From Cercis canadensis (Eukaryota; Streptophyta; Magnoliopsida; Fabales; Fabaceae), in NCBI GenBank assembly GCA_003255065.1, contig QAOA01001066.1:2225397-2289396 (forward strand): a stretch of DNA of 64,000 bases, read 5' to 3'. Under the pieces are notes generated by a model. It did no database searches, was not told where the DNA came from, and saw only the letters and a program-made list of their open reading frames with translations. Position 1 is the stretch's first letter; the number at the start of each line of letters is the position of its first letter. This document shows, in pieces, positions 11,257 to 25,200 of this stretch. Made by a program: the position numbers and the translations under genes.

Positions 11257-14200
11257 TTGACGCAATCTTTACTCCTTCGATAATTTTTTCTCCTAAAATG
11301 TATTATATTTTTGTTTTTTTAATTCTTTGAGATGGTTTTCTACGTAAGTTTTTCCTTGTGCACGACATTGTTTTCAACATTATATTTGGGTCCTATACAA
11401 AAGTAAAAATCCTTACATTGTAGAGACACGTCGGATTGTAATTATTCCAAGTTCAAGAGACCAACCATATCATTATTCTTTCAATTAAACTATGTAGTTC
11501 CAGTTAAGGACAGATTGTTTGTCATCCTGTCTTTGTATCACAAGCTAGCAGTATTTCCGCTATGCGATTCATTTCATTAATAGAAACACAGTTTTATGTT
11601 TCAAATTGCCGCAGATGAGCAGCCATTTAGAAGTATAATGCAGCATATAGCAGATCATAATTGTTGGTTTAATTAGTCTATTACTCATTTCAATTTTAAA
11701 TCAGTCTTTATAATTTGAATTTTTATAATTGAATCATTAGATTGTCAAGAAAATGTTACTTGTGACAGAAAAAAAAAATGACACATGAATAACGCTGAAG
11801 TTAATTGTCTTTTTTTTTTTTTTTTATAATGATTTTGCTCCTCTCTTAGTGAAAAATCTTGTGTATTTTTAGAACAATACTCTTGGGACACAAAAATATG
11901 TGAGATTTAAGTGGGTTTTACACATTTTTATGTTTATAAGATTATTACTATTAGAAGAACTAAACAGAGACCATACTCCATTAACAGCCAGAATTTTTTT
12001 AAAAACAAAACGGGAGATGATACTCACTTGGGTTTAGCACAGATCCACGGACGGAAGCACCAGAGTATAACAAGATGGGAAGAAAAATGCGTCATTTGAA
12101 GGTCTCTACATCCACTGCAATTACAAGAATGCCCAAGCCAGATCTCCTTTTCCTATCTATCCCTTCCACCTGCAAAACACGAGTATAATTGTTTTTTTTT
12201 TTCTCCTTCTGGCATTTGGGTACCTCTGAATATTCCTCTATGCATTCCTGATTCTACATATGCTTTGAAAAACTATTTCTTCCANCCACCACCAAAAAAA
12301 AAAAAAAAAAAAGGTTGAAAGATTAACATCGCTATTTGACACGAAAGAGTTTCTTATGCCAAGGAAGCAAATCTTTTAACAGGTCGACAGTCACTGTATA
12401 GATTTAAGCTTTTAACTATATCTTTTTTATAATATGAAATTTAAAAAAAAAATATAGACCAATAAAGTAATTAAATTTTATTTTATCCTCTTGGGAATTT
12501 AATTAGGCTAAACTAAATGACATATTGAGTGAGATCATCTAAGAGATAGTATCATCAATTACTCTTATCCAACTTTCACTCCAAACCCACAATTTATTTC
12601 ATTTCTATCTGCCTCCAATCATCCAATAATTTAAAACAGAGCCCATCCAACCCCCATGCCTTTAGGCTCAATATTTGTAACAAGCGTGACTTTGTTCGCA
12701 GAAAACCTGGATATAACACATATAAATTCTACATGAATATGATTCAGAAGGTGCTAATCACGCACAATTTATGTTAAATCCTTTTATTTTTCTGTGCCAA
12801 CAAACTTGGTGGACGCCAAGCCAATAGTGGCGTGACATAGCAAGCCCTATCATGAAAAGAAGGAAACCCTGCTAAGTTTAATAGTAAAAGTGGAAGAGCT
12901 TTTCTCCACTTCTATATTTTTTTGGCTATCGTGAAAAGGGCCTATGTTAGAAAAAAGGAGTAAAGAAAGCAAAAAGGGAAGCCTTTGCTCTACTTGCAAG
13001 AATTCAAAAGCAGAGTATAGGCTTCACTCTCACTCTTTCACACATTTTCCAACCCTGAGCTCCAAAGTTCTAACCACTTCTTCATTCTTATTATATTCAT
13101 TCATATCCATTCCATGTGTCATGAATTTTCTTAAGTATAATGAAGCACCTACTCTTCTTTTTCGCTTTTTGTTTTGGAGTTGGGTGGGATGAGAATTTGG
13201 GATTCAGAGCACTAGAATATTTTGACAATGAAGATGAATGCCAAAAAATCAGTGACACTAGTGCAGCTAATGATGAAAAATCTGAAACCCTTTGGAAAAA
13301 GTTATAGTGTAGGGACCATTTTCTTCTCCTTTACCCAGTTCTTTGAGATGCATATATAACAGAACCCATTATATAATATAGCTCAAATTTGTCTTTTTAT
13401 TGTTTGTTTGTTCGTTTATTTACACCCATTCTCCTTTAAATTTTTTCCTTATCTTAAGGAAAGTAATTAAATTCAAAACCTATCTAGCTCTGCCTGCAGA
13501 GTGCCAGAGTGGTCCAGCTACTAGACCAGTAGACCTTATAGTAATTATATGACTAGACCATCTATTTTCCTTCATTGTTACTCAGATTGGGTCCATCAGA
13601 AGCATCTCAATGTGTTTGCCAAACCATAAATTTCGCCATTAGTTGATTAGCATACAGTGCAAGTGAAATGGTAAATGGTGGAGAGGCCCCATTGAAAGCT
13701 AGCGTGGAAGGGTTTGAGGACACGATGGGGAACATGTGGTTCCATAGAGGTTGGCATGTGAGTTTGTAGGCAAAAAGATAGAAGTGATGGGTGTAGGTGG
13801 GGGATAATATATTTGCTTTTGCGTCACCAGAGCAAAAGGGTTTAAGAAAAAGAATCATGGTGGCACCTTATCATTATAAGAAAAACCCTTTTCACAAATG
13901 GTCAAAGGGAACATGTTCATTCCCACATAAGTACATAAAGAAGAGTCTTAACCACCACCAGCACAAGATTAGAGCTCTATAGGACTGAGCTGATTTCCAC
14001 TTAAAAAAGTCTTCTCCACATCACTCATGTTGTGTCCCTAATTCTTAAATTACTCAAATTCTTTGTATGAATGGCCAAAAGAAAAGGGAATGGAAAAGTC
14101 ATATGTATTCACCAGCCAATTTTTCTAAGTTAACGGTGCATTTTGAGTACTCTTCAGATTTGATAGCTTCTCTGTCAAGTCACAAATGTATTAAGATATT

Positions 14201-15067
14201 CAAAGTATTGATCTAATGTCCTTGGAATCTAATCTTGACACTGTAACATTTATTATGTCCATGTGCAAATCTTATACGTACTTGTTGTTCAAGAAAAGTT
14301 AATCAATCAAACAATTTTTTGGAAAACCAAAAAGAAACTGTGAATATCTGTTTAGACCCTGCTGCCGTACCCCGAATATGCTACAGCCTACAAGTAAGTA
14401 CTCATATTCTCAGGTTCAGGAATATAGAGAAATGAGACAATTTTTTTCTCTTCGATTTTCCCTGAAAATTACTGTATTAGTCATTTTCACACTTTCTTTG
14501 GAGGAGTGAAAAGCAACCCCGTAAAGCCGTTTTCCATGGAAGAGACACTATCTTTGGGTGTAGTCAAAAAGGATACAAGGTATTTGAGGTTGATGCATCG
14601 ATTGAGAAAGAACAAAAGAAAAAAATGATCTGTGCACTGTAATTTCTGGTCATATTACTCACATTATCATTCAGACCACTTCAACGCAGCCCAGATTCCA
14701 ATAGTTGATTTTTTTTTTTTTTTTTACAACGATAACTTATATGCTGACTCAGCTTCAAATATTCAGAAACCCAATCTTAAAATTTCTCAAACCCAAGAAT
14801 ACACCAAAAAAAATATATATTTTTGGCTGCTGGGTGTAGACAGACCCGGCACACTGGTAATTTACCTCTCTCACATCTCTTTCAAAACCATTTTCAGGCC
14901 TGCAAGCAAAAAGCTAGAACTGCAATGATAATTAGAATAGAGAAAGTTCAGCCACTTGGTGGCCCACCCTTGAAGCCATGCCTGTACTAAGTAACATTTT
15001 AAATACAGCACCCACCTCTCTCTCTGTGTTAACGCTTCTCCTTAGTCCTCTCTCCATTTGTGAAATC
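11257..15067. other. 3.8-kb spacer between SCD2-like and SCPL45-like genes
   Basis: Holds the SCD2 3' UTR, then AT-rich spacer with one N at 12285 beside a poly-A run. Open frames at 12944-13192, 13607-13858 (minus) and 14632-14928 have no recognisable domain, codon bias or splice context and are probably chance. No bounded transposon or RNA gene was found. The last about 90 bp is the pyrimidine-rich leader of the carboxypeptidase. Confidence 0.5.
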
Positions 15068-17695
15068 ATGTACTGGCCAACATGGAAGACCATCATAGCA
15101 ATGGTGTTACTTCTGCTGAGTTGCTCCTTGGAGGTTCACTGTTTCTCTTCTCATGAAGATAAGATTGTTGGGCTTCCCGGACAACCCCACGTAAGCTTCC
15201 AACACTTCTCAGGATATGTCACAGTTGATGACAAGAAACAGAGAGCTCTGTTTTACTATTTTGTTGAATCTGAAATTGATCCAATTTCAAAGCCTCTGGT
15301 CCTCTGGCTCAATGGAGGTCTGCACACTCTCACTTGCTTTAACCAAATTTATTCAATGCCCTCAATTTTTGGAATTGAAAACATAGAATGTTAGATAAAA
15401 AGTAAAAACATTTGGGTTTATAAAACTGGTTCCTGTTTTGTACAGGACCTGGTTGTTCTTCTCTGGGAGTAGGTGCATTCTCTGAGAATGGACCCTTTAG
15501 ACCAAATGGGGAAGTTCTGATTAAAAATGAGTATTGTTGGAACAGAGGTATTCTAGAGTTACAGTCCCTTTCCATTCTATCTAATGGCTAAAATTGATTT
15601 GTTGACTAATTGGGTTGCTTTGTATTGCAGAAGCCAACATGTTATATTTGGAGACACCAGTAGGAGTGGGGTTCTCTTATGCTAAAGGTAGCTCCTCCTT
15701 TAAGACAGTCAATGACGAGGCAACAGGTATCTTCAATTAATTTCAATTACTTTAGACCTTTTTATCTTTGGGGACAAATGAGTTTCTCTTTAGAAAGTTC
15801 CTTTAAATCCTATCTTCTCTGGAGAAAGGCGCGTATTTAAAAAGTTGAGACAAAACAGTGTTTAATGCTGGAAATGCCACACTACTTTTTTAATGGTACT
15901 TTACATGATCATTCTTCATCTTTTACCCCATTGTAGCTTTAGAAAGGTATGCTTTTGATTTGGGTATGGCACTGGCAGTGCCCTTGAATACTCAAATAGT
16001 CGTCTCTTTTGTCGTCTGAAACCGTATTATTTGATTTCTTAAGCCAGGGACAACCTTGTATTCTTGCAACGCTGGTTCGACAAATTCCCACAATACAAGC
16101 ACAGGGATTTGTTTCTAACTGGGGAAAGTTATGCAGGTACCTCTCTCATGTCCACCAATTAAGAACAACAGGTCATTACGATTATTATTATTATTATTTC
16201 TTCTCACACTTTCTTCTATCAACATATCAGGGCACTATGTTCCTCAACTCGCAAAGCTCATGATTGAAATCAACAAAAAGGAGAAGACATTCAATCTTAA
16301 AGGCATAGCTGTAAGTAACATAACATGGTTCATTGTTACCAACTATTCTTTTTTCTTGAACATTTAGCAAGTATGAGATTTGAGGTGTTTCCAGGGAAGC
16401 TTAGTTGTACTCTATTGTTGTATTGTAGTTGGGTAATCCAGTCCTAGAATACGCCACTGACTTCAATTCAAGGGCAGAGTTCTTCTGGTCTCACGGATTA
16501 ATATCAGATTCAACGTACAAAATGTTCACTGGAGTGTGTAATTATTCGCGGTACGTAAGTGAATACTACAGAGACTCGGTTTCGCCTCTTTGTTCGAAGG
16601 TGATGGGTCAAGTTAGTAAAGAAACCAGTAAATTTGTGGACAAATACGATGTCACCCTTGACGTGTGCATCTCATCGGTGCTTTCACAATCTAAAGTTAT
16701 TTGTCCTCAAACCCAAGTGAGCCTTACTCTCTTTACACTTTTTTATGAATCTAATTGTTTATCAACATTGGCTTGTTTTGTTCATTATTGACTTAAAACT
16801 TGCTGCTGTTACCTTGCACTTGCAGCAAGCAAATGAGAGAATAGATGTATGTGTAGATGACAAAGTTACAAATTACTTAAACCGAAGAGATGTACAGAAG
16901 GCACTCCATGCCAGGCTTGTTGGAGTTCGCAAGTGGGATGTCTGCAGCAAGTAATTAATTTCTCCCCACTTTGCTACTTACCAAATTGATTAAAAGACCT
17001 TATAGTCATCAATTATAATTTAATCTAACCCAGTAATCATTTTCACCTGCATTGCCTTGGTAACAGCGTCTTGGACTATGATATGCTCAACCTGGAATCA
17101 CCTACACTCCCTGTAGTTGGATCACTTGTAAAAGCTGGAGTGCGGGTCTTAATTTACAGGTAATTAACTAGACCAAACATTTTTCTTCTCTTTAATATTA
17201 CATTTAATTGCTTACCTCAAGGCTCATATGTCTTAATGCCATAGTTAACCATTAATTGTTCTCACTACAGTGGAGATCAAGATTCTGTGATTCCATTGAC
17301 TGGGAGCCGCAGCTTGGTTCATAAACTTGCAAGGCAGTTAGGACTGAATACAACAGTACCTTACAGAGTATGGTTTGAAGGACAGCAGGTACAACACTAA
17401 CTTATTGCTAGTATGGACCTTAGTGATAGTGAGACATTGATGCTTTTCAGACTTCAAAGCTCATTTTGTGCCAAACTTTACACATAATCTCAAGTGTATG
17501 TGTATGTGCATAAACTAATATCAGTTTATTAAACTCTTTGTTTAGGTTGGTGGGTGGACTCAAGTTTATGGCAATATGCTCTCATTTGCCACCGTTAGAG
17601 GTGCCTCCCATGAAGTTCCTTTCTCGCAGCCTGAGAGATCGCTTGTGCTATTCAAGTCATTCTTGGAAGGCAGGCCTCTACCTGAAATTTTCTGA
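15068..17695 (+). CDS. SCPL45: serine carboxypeptidase-like, SCPL45 type
   Basis: Secreted or vacuolar S10-family serine carboxypeptidase, expected to remove C-terminal residues from peptides. Ten exons: 15068-15317, 15446-15547, 15631-15726, 16044-16136, 16231-16310, 16429-16716, 16826-16950, 17067-17159, 17271-17388, 17546-17695, giving 464 aa. Signal peptide at residues ~1-27 ([17 protein letters not shown]). The [13 protein letters not shown] block spans exons 1-2. Nucleophile Ser178 is in GESYAGHYVPQL, the acid lies in [10 protein letters not shown] (exon 9) and His437 in [11 protein letters not shown] (exon 10), so the triad is intact. An N-glycosylation-type site is in VCNYSRYV. The CDVC/LDVCIS region fits the class II two-chain linker. 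An in-frame ATG at 14978 would add 30 residues before the signal peptide and is less likely. It resembles Arabidopsis SCPL45 more than the acyltransferase SCPLs. Substrate unknown. Confidence 0.93.
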
Positions 17696-19298
17696 CATAC
17701 TGTTTTACTCTTTTGTGATTTACGTGAGATTGTAAGTAAGCCTGTCATTTAATACTACATAATCACTACAGGAATGTATTAATTGTGCAAAATGTCAAAA
17801 GAAAGCTGGAAATTTTTTATTTTTTTTTCCTTTCCCCTCCTTTTCTATGTGTGTGTGTGGAGACCTGTTAATTTTTCTGTCAAATGTAACTTTCCATGGG
17901 TTAGAAATTTTGTACAAATGTTGTAAGAGAGTGCAACTGGGTTCTCTTCTCGTAAATTTTGCAGCAAACAAAGACAGATGATTATCTCCCTCCCCTATTT
18001 CTTTAATTCTACCTGCCATATTAACATCAACGATGTCGCTTTAGATTCATTGTCTGAATTGGTAAAGACAGATCCAACCCAGAACTTGTTCTTCCCCAAC
18101 TGCGTGCTTAAAATATCACTTTGAATACACTGTTGTGTTGCGTTCCCATGATCTGAGATTGTTATGATATTGCCTCAATTTTGAATCCATGCAGCAGTAT
18201 AAATGACAAGACTCTGGAGAATCTTGTGATTGAGTCCAAGTTAATTAAAAGCATGGCTTTCGGACAGCTTGTATTGTGCCAACTCATAATCTACATTGCA
18301 CAGGTATCAGGACAAAATTTGTTAAATTCTGAAGAAACAGTGCAAAACATGGTCTGTCATCATCATATTGGACTCATTTGCTCTATCTTATCGTACCGAG
18401 GGGCCAAAGATAGAATCCCTCATTTCCACGAATGCTACTCTGACTTCATTTTGGGCTCCTTCATGTACTATACCACTCCATCACCCAAGGACTGCTTGCA
18501 GATAACTGCTGCTTATACTTTATGGCACATGTGGAAAGCCATACGCGAAGCTCTCTGTCTCTCTTCGACACATTTTACTTCTTTTTTTTCTTTTCTTTTT
18601 TGTTTATTGAGAGATTCCCACATGATAAATTTATAATTAAAAAAAAAAAAAATCAATTTCCTTAACAAGAAAAGAAAATTTTCCTAACAAGATAATAGAC
18701 CGTTGGGAGATCTCGTATTATATCTATAACCGACAGAAAATATAATGTAAAGGCGGTGGTAACTCACTGGCAAGGGAATAAATAAATATGATGGTACTTT
18801 GAGAAATAAATTAATTCGGTGACATTAATATATATGATATAATAATAGTTATAAGTATAACCTATCACCGTCCCTCATTTCTAACCCAAAGAAAAAGGAG
18901 GTGGTGTCCGGTGATAGTATTCTTCATTTGCTCTCTCTCTTTGCTGAAAGGAAAGCTAAACTGCCATTTCCAATTCCAACCCACCTTTTTGCCTTTTCTA
19001 TTCGCCGACCCAGTCCCACTGCTTTTCTTTTCGTTTCTTTTCTACTTGTATAGTATAAGTATACTATTACTAACATATCTTAATTGTAACACGAGAGCGA
19101 AAGTAGAGTACTAGAGAATATGTATAAGCACTCTCTCTCTCTTGTCTCCGGTTTTCTGCTCCAAAATCTTGTACTAGTGGGGCACCATAACCCTGAAAAT
19201 CGTCCAAGCTCACTCTTTCTCTCTCTCCACCCTTAAAAAAGTAAACCATTCCGTGCAATTTTCTCTACTAATTTGACTTATCTTTAATACTTTGTTAG
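17696..19298. other. spacer between SCPL45-like and PHS1 genes
   Basis: The first few hundred bases are the carboxypeptidase 3' UTR. From about 18900 the CT-rich sequence with TATAGTATAAGTATA (about 19050) and (CT)n runs looks like the PHS1 promoter and leader. A 151-codon frame in the middle is listed separately. Confidence 0.5.
18181..18636 (+). other. unrecognised 151-codon open frame
   Basis: An uninterrupted frame of 151 codons, long for AT-rich spacer. It is rich in Cys, His, Ile and Leu (for example HHHIGLICSILSYRG, then CYSDFILGSFMYYTTPS) and ends in a Phe/Ser-rich tail from a poly-T tract. I recognise no domain. The first ATG is not in an obvious leader context, and internal ATGs lie at MAFGQLVLC and later. 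It could be a chance frame, an exon of a longer transcript or decayed coding DNA. Confidence 0.15.
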
Positions 19299-22200
19299 AT
19301 GGCAAAAGAGCAAAAGCAGGACCCTGCAGTTGCACTCTTCAACTCCCTGCACCACCATTACCAGGTTTTGTCACCCCTACCATCCTAACCTTCCATTATT
19401 TTTTCTTTTCTTTTATGGAAATAAAAAAAGAGTAAAAATATAATAATTTCACCCACCATATGTCCTTAATTTAGATCTTATAAAGTGAAATGTGATCTTG
19501 TTGATCTATTATTTGGATCATATTCACAATTCACACTGGCCCTGATAACCTTTGATCTTGGTTGGTAGTTTTATATAAACCTAGAGCTAGTAGTGGTTTC
19601 GTTTCGTTTTGTTTACATGTGGAAATTGCAGGACAAAGACGAAGGTAACAAATTGAACGTAGGATCGGACGAGCCTGAGGCCCCATTGCCTCTCACCGCT
19701 ACTTCCAGGGTGTGCCCCCTCACTCACTCGTGCTAACTTGTATTTTGCATTCTGCTGCAACTGCAATTGCCATTTTCAATAACTGCAAGTTGCAAAACAT
19801 AAAAAACTTCAATTTGGTTTGGAATCGATAATGCAGGTGTTGTATATGTTGGGAGACATCACAGCAGGGCCTGCGTTTAGGTTCACGCAATGGCTCGAAT
19901 TGGTTCGTAAACGCACTGCCAAATATCGCTCCTCTGGCTTCCCCCACCGCCCTTCAAGGCTGCCCGATATCATGCCTTCTAGGTAACTCTGTTTTTTTTT
20001 TTCCCTTTTTTTCCAATAACTGTTATTGGATTTTTTTGTTTTCCCCCTTTTCTTCTCTGTTTTCTTTTCTGGTCTAATAAGTAATAACCCTGGTGTCAGA
20101 AATGTCCAGTGTATCCACTGATAAATCTTAGTTAATAAAGTAATCCAGAACTAGTTAATAATACCTCTCTTTTAATGAATAAACTGACTACTATTCTAGA
20201 CTTGAGTGAGTGGATTTTAGGCAACAAATCAACGTCTGTTATGTGTTTATTGTGCCTATGTGTTGCTAATAGTGATTAGTGAACATAATTTTTTATTCAG
20301 TGTGGGAGAATCAACTGAGGATGCAAAATGTCATCCTCTCCCTGAGCAAACAACAGAAATCAGTTTGTGGGAAAGGCTCAGTAAAGCTGCAATGTTAGAC
20401 ATTGAATCAAGTTCCTTTTCTTGGGACACGCTTTCTTCACTGCACCATACTGAACACAGTAGCAGCAATGAACATTCTGAGGATGAAATGAACAAAGCTC
20501 TTGAGGTTCGTCATCTTCTGTACTAAATACAAGCACAAATACAATACATCTTCACATTTTTCTTAGGGTGTTTTGAAGTTGATGAGTGAATATGGAAAAA
20601 GGGTTAATTTTTCCAATGTAACTCAGATGTCATACGATACCAATATAGGTACCATGTGTAGCACCACTGTTTGTGCTTTGTGAGGATTTACTCCCTGGAC
20701 TTTTTGGGTACAAGCACAAATAAACAGTGTTTGTGTTTCAGCATCTACCCTTTAAGTCGCCCTTTCTGGGTATCAACACCATTTCCAATGTACATGGATA
20801 CCTTTTTTTATGTCCCTGTTATTAATTTTATGTTGTATTTCTTCTTTGGTAATACAGAATAAGAGAAGAAATATGCGAAAACTGTTTATTTTCTTATCTG
20901 CTCCCTCAACTTCTCTCAGCTGTGTGCACATAGGTAACTGTAAATTCTGGGGGAGTTGTCTTCTTTGCCTTTTTCAATCACCTCGGGAATACTGATACTT
21001 TTCCAAAGGAGGCAGCAGCTGTCATAAAAATATCATCATCAAGAATGGCAACCCAATCTGAGCGCCTTGGTTATGAATTTGCGAAGTGGTTGGGAGTTCG
21101 AACTCCACAGGTTGTGGCATTAATTTGTACCTAACACAACCGTAATATCTGCAAGCTTAGGCTTCTACCATATTTATCATCTTCTGTTTCTTACTTTTTC
21201 TGATAAGTCATTCTATTTGGAAAATCAGGCTAGAGTCATTCACAATACCAGTCCAGAGTGGCTCCAAATGAAAGAAGCGACAGAGAAAGCTAGAAATGCA
21301 GCAAATTCTGAAGGAGATGAAATTGGTGAAATGACATGTTTAGAGCTTTTGGAAGCACTTGAGCTTAGCCGATGCCTATTTTTTATGAGGTATGATTCAA
21401 ATCTAGGTTTAATATGATCAGGTTCCATAAATGGCAGGATGAAAAATCTTTGCTTTGCCACTTCAGCTCATTCTGACTTAAATGGATTAGACATGGCTAA
21501 ATTTCACATATAAACATTCTTGATTTCACAGATTTTACTTAAATTATATTTTTATGAGAATAGATTGGCTAGTTTCTTCTATTTTATAAGAAAACCAATG
21601 AAAGGAATGATACTTATAGTCATGATTATACTTTGTTTGTCCCTGTTATTCCCTCTATTTTGCTCTGATAAAAAAGTGCCATCTAAAGTGGATAGACTCT
21701 AGAGAGCTTGTGTCCTTGGACAAAGGAGGCCTTTATCCATGGTTCATTGAAAGATTTTTTCTTGATAGTTACACAGTGCACTAAGCCATGTAAGGACCCT
21801 TAAACCTCATTTATTCAATAATTTATTTATATATTTTTTCAAGAGAGGAAGTTTTTGGAACTTTTTCGACAATAGCAGTTTCTATCCTTCTGGGTGTAAC
21901 TGGCAGTAAGGTGAAGGGCATAGTTGAAATAGAAGGTATAGAAGATTCTCTTTTTGAAAAGACATTTCTTAAAATCTCAACCTCTTTTATTTTCATACTT
22001 TTGATGATTGTTCCCTGAAATAATGCTGCTAAATTCTCGTTCCTTTTGTTTGGCCATCACAAAATTGCTCTTCATGGGTGGGCTTGATGGAATACTATCA
22101 AATGTGGCTTTGTAGCTATATCCTCCTTTATTGTAAGCTTACGTGAAAATACAAAAAATAGCATGTTTCAATCTTGATAAAATAATTAAGACTGAATGTT

Positions 22201-25200
22201 TTCTGGGAATCACTGGTAATCAACTTAGTGTTTGTTTTTTGCTCTTGTGCATGTGTGATGGTGTTCAATGTAATTGGAAGTAGGTGTAGTATGAAAAGAA
22301 ACTGTTTCATTGCTAGGAAATCTCTCTGCTGAGTTTTGAGTGGAAGTACCTAAACCTAATCCATTGTGACCTTTCCCCAGAAAATAGAATTGCAGCAATA
22401 AATATGGTATCATTTATTGCAAAAGCACATGGTTATTCTTTTACAAGTTAACTTTTGATTGGGTGTTCTAAAGATAACGTTCTGCTTGCAGTTATGTACA
22501 TGGTTCACCCTTACTTGAAAGTTCAAGTGCATTTGAGTCACGGGAGTCTTCAGAAAGAACATCAGCAGCTCTTGGCAGGGTATTGATGCTAGATCTTGTC
22601 ATCAGAAATGAAGATAGGCTCCCATGTCGTGAACTTCGATGGCGTGGGAATTCTGCTAATTTGTTGTTGGCTGAAAAGATGACCTCTGTAAATACAGATA
22701 CGCTAGAAGCAGCCTTTGATTCTGCAATTAATCGATATAGACCGAGGGTGCTTAGGGCACTTCAAAAAGAAAGAAGGTCAACTTCAGTAGATAGTAGGTA
22801 TAGTAGTTCTGGTTCTCATAATCCTGGATTGGTATCACAGGCCTCTGATCTTTCAGAGATCACGGAATCACCAAGATCAAGCTCAATGAGCCTTAAAAGT
22901 GAAACATCAGATGAATCACTGTGCACTGATGTTAACATAGTGGCTATTGATTCTGGTGTGCCCCGCCGGCCTCCTGCTGGAAAACGTGCAAATGATCATG
23001 TCAATTATCCTAAGTTGGTTGAGTTACTCCTCAATAGTTCTGGGTTTGCTTCTAACTTGTTACATGATATAACTGGAGGGAAATTAGGATCTCCACTGGA
23101 AGACACAAATACAACAACTGATGTACGTACAAGTGACATGGCACCAGTAGCTCATGAGTTCCGTAGAGGTTTCCGTGCTGCTCTGAGGGATCTGCAGGGA
23201 TTCCATATATTTCTACTCACACTTCACCAGAAGCTTGATAGCTTACTACGAGCATTTATGAACATTATAAGCAAAATATCAATGGGGGAGTGTGACAAAG
23301 AAGATTCAGTGATTCCTGACTCACCTTCCCAGGCTACTGGAGGTGTTAATGATAACCATCCAGATTTTAGTGATTCAGAATCACAAAGAACTGCTCCAAG
23401 GGCATCATCTTCAGGCAATAAAGAAAGCTCAGACTCTCCTTCTCCTATGTCAAAAGAAAGTTGGCATGCAAAGTTCTATAAAGGAAATGGGGAACCACTT
23501 CGTTGTCTCCGCTTGACAACAAAACTCCGTGACTTCCAAAAATTTGCCAAGGTTGGTCTTGTAGGAAACATAACCTTGTTTACTAGTTGCATGATTTTGA
23601 TGCTGCTGGTAGATTCATCCAAGTATTGATTTGGTGCATTTTCTTGGATAAATCATAAGTGAACAGTCTGGCATAGTTTTATGATTCATTAGACTAGCTT
23701 CTTGCATGTCTGTTTGCACTGCATTGACTACAGTGGACAATGCTGGTGATTCTGACTAGGAGGTGCACTCTTGTTGCTTTCGTTAATTTTAAGGGGTAGC
23801 ATGGATTTTGGTGAATCAGATTGATTAATTTTTATTTGGGAAACATGTGTTACTCTGTTATTCTGGTGTCTGTGAAAATGTTAACTGATGTGGTTGCATT
23901 GTGTAACATAGACCAGAAGGCAAGGCCAATGACCAAAACATTGGAAAATGTGGGTTTTCAATTGAATATTTGCTAGCAATTCCATTCACCTTAATTCTGT
24001 ATGTGTGAATTCCATTTACAATCCTGCGTCTCTGGGTGATGAGCAAATAGGAAAGAACATTTTAAGCTAGCAGTTTCCTTGCCAGATAGAACAGCATTCA
24101 TTACCCTGTATGGACCCTTTTTATTCTCCTTTCTTACACTTCATCATGCTCCCCAGATTGATGCAGAATCTAGCAAAGAGTTGGAACAGTGGAATGAAAT
24201 GCTTAAAAATGATGCCATCAAGCTATGCCAGGAGAACAATTTCAATACAGGATTTTTTGAGGGTAGTGATAATAACTGTGTTGTTGATGCTTATGAACTG
24301 AAGGTAACCTTCAAATCTAATTCTGTCCAGTAACTAAATGACTAAGTTTCCTTTGAATTTACATATTAATGTTCAGGATTTACCCTTGGTAACTTTCAGG
24401 TCAGACTTGAGCATATCCTTGAGAGGATTGCATTGATATCTGAGGCTGCTAACACAGAGAAGCCTTCTGCTGTTACAAATAGTCTGTTCATTGGTGGAGC
24501 ACTAGCTGCAAGATCTGTATACACACTGCAGCACTTGGGAATCACACATATTTTGTGTTTGTGTGCCAATGAAATTGGGCAGTCAGATTCTCAGTTTCCT
24601 GATCTATTTGAGTACAAAAATTTCTCTGTAAGATTTCCTTCGTTTTTTTTTTTTTTTTTTCTTGCTGCCATTCTATTGACTTATTACAGAGGTTTAGTTT
24701 CTCTGAGAACCTCAGTTTTCTTGTTTGACATAAAACACCCTGCATTCATTGTTAGAAGTTAATATAGTACTCTAGCAGTAAGATTTTTGTTCATCCCCCA
24801 CTATAATAATTTCTGGGATTTTCCAATAATTATTTAGTTTCTCTACTCCACAACCATTAATCAAAACACCCCTATGGTTTGGCAAATTGACAAGCTTGTA
24901 AATCAAGTGCAAATATTCCCACAATACCAACGTACTTAACCAACTGTTATATGACGAGCCACAATTGAAATTCTATTCTTGCTTTTTCTTTCTTTCTTGT
25001 TTAGTTTTTTGGTTCCCTTTCCCTCAGTATTTACATTAAGTTTGATTTCCTTTGGCTGATATTAGGTAGAATATTGTGATATAGCAATATGCTCACCTAA
25101 TTTCAAGAAATAAGTCAAATTATCTATTACTACTAGTTAAGCCCATCTTCAATATTTTCTTGCTTAATCGTGCTATATATTTACTCTTCAATATGGTATG

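Noticed and set aside
13607..13858. 83-codon minus-strand frame
   Set aside because: No domain, no splice context and no codon regularity; probably chance.
14978..15067. Upstream in-frame ATG extending SCPL45 by 30 residues
   Set aside because: It would place 30 residues ahead of a good signal peptide, and the family begins with the signal peptide near 15068.
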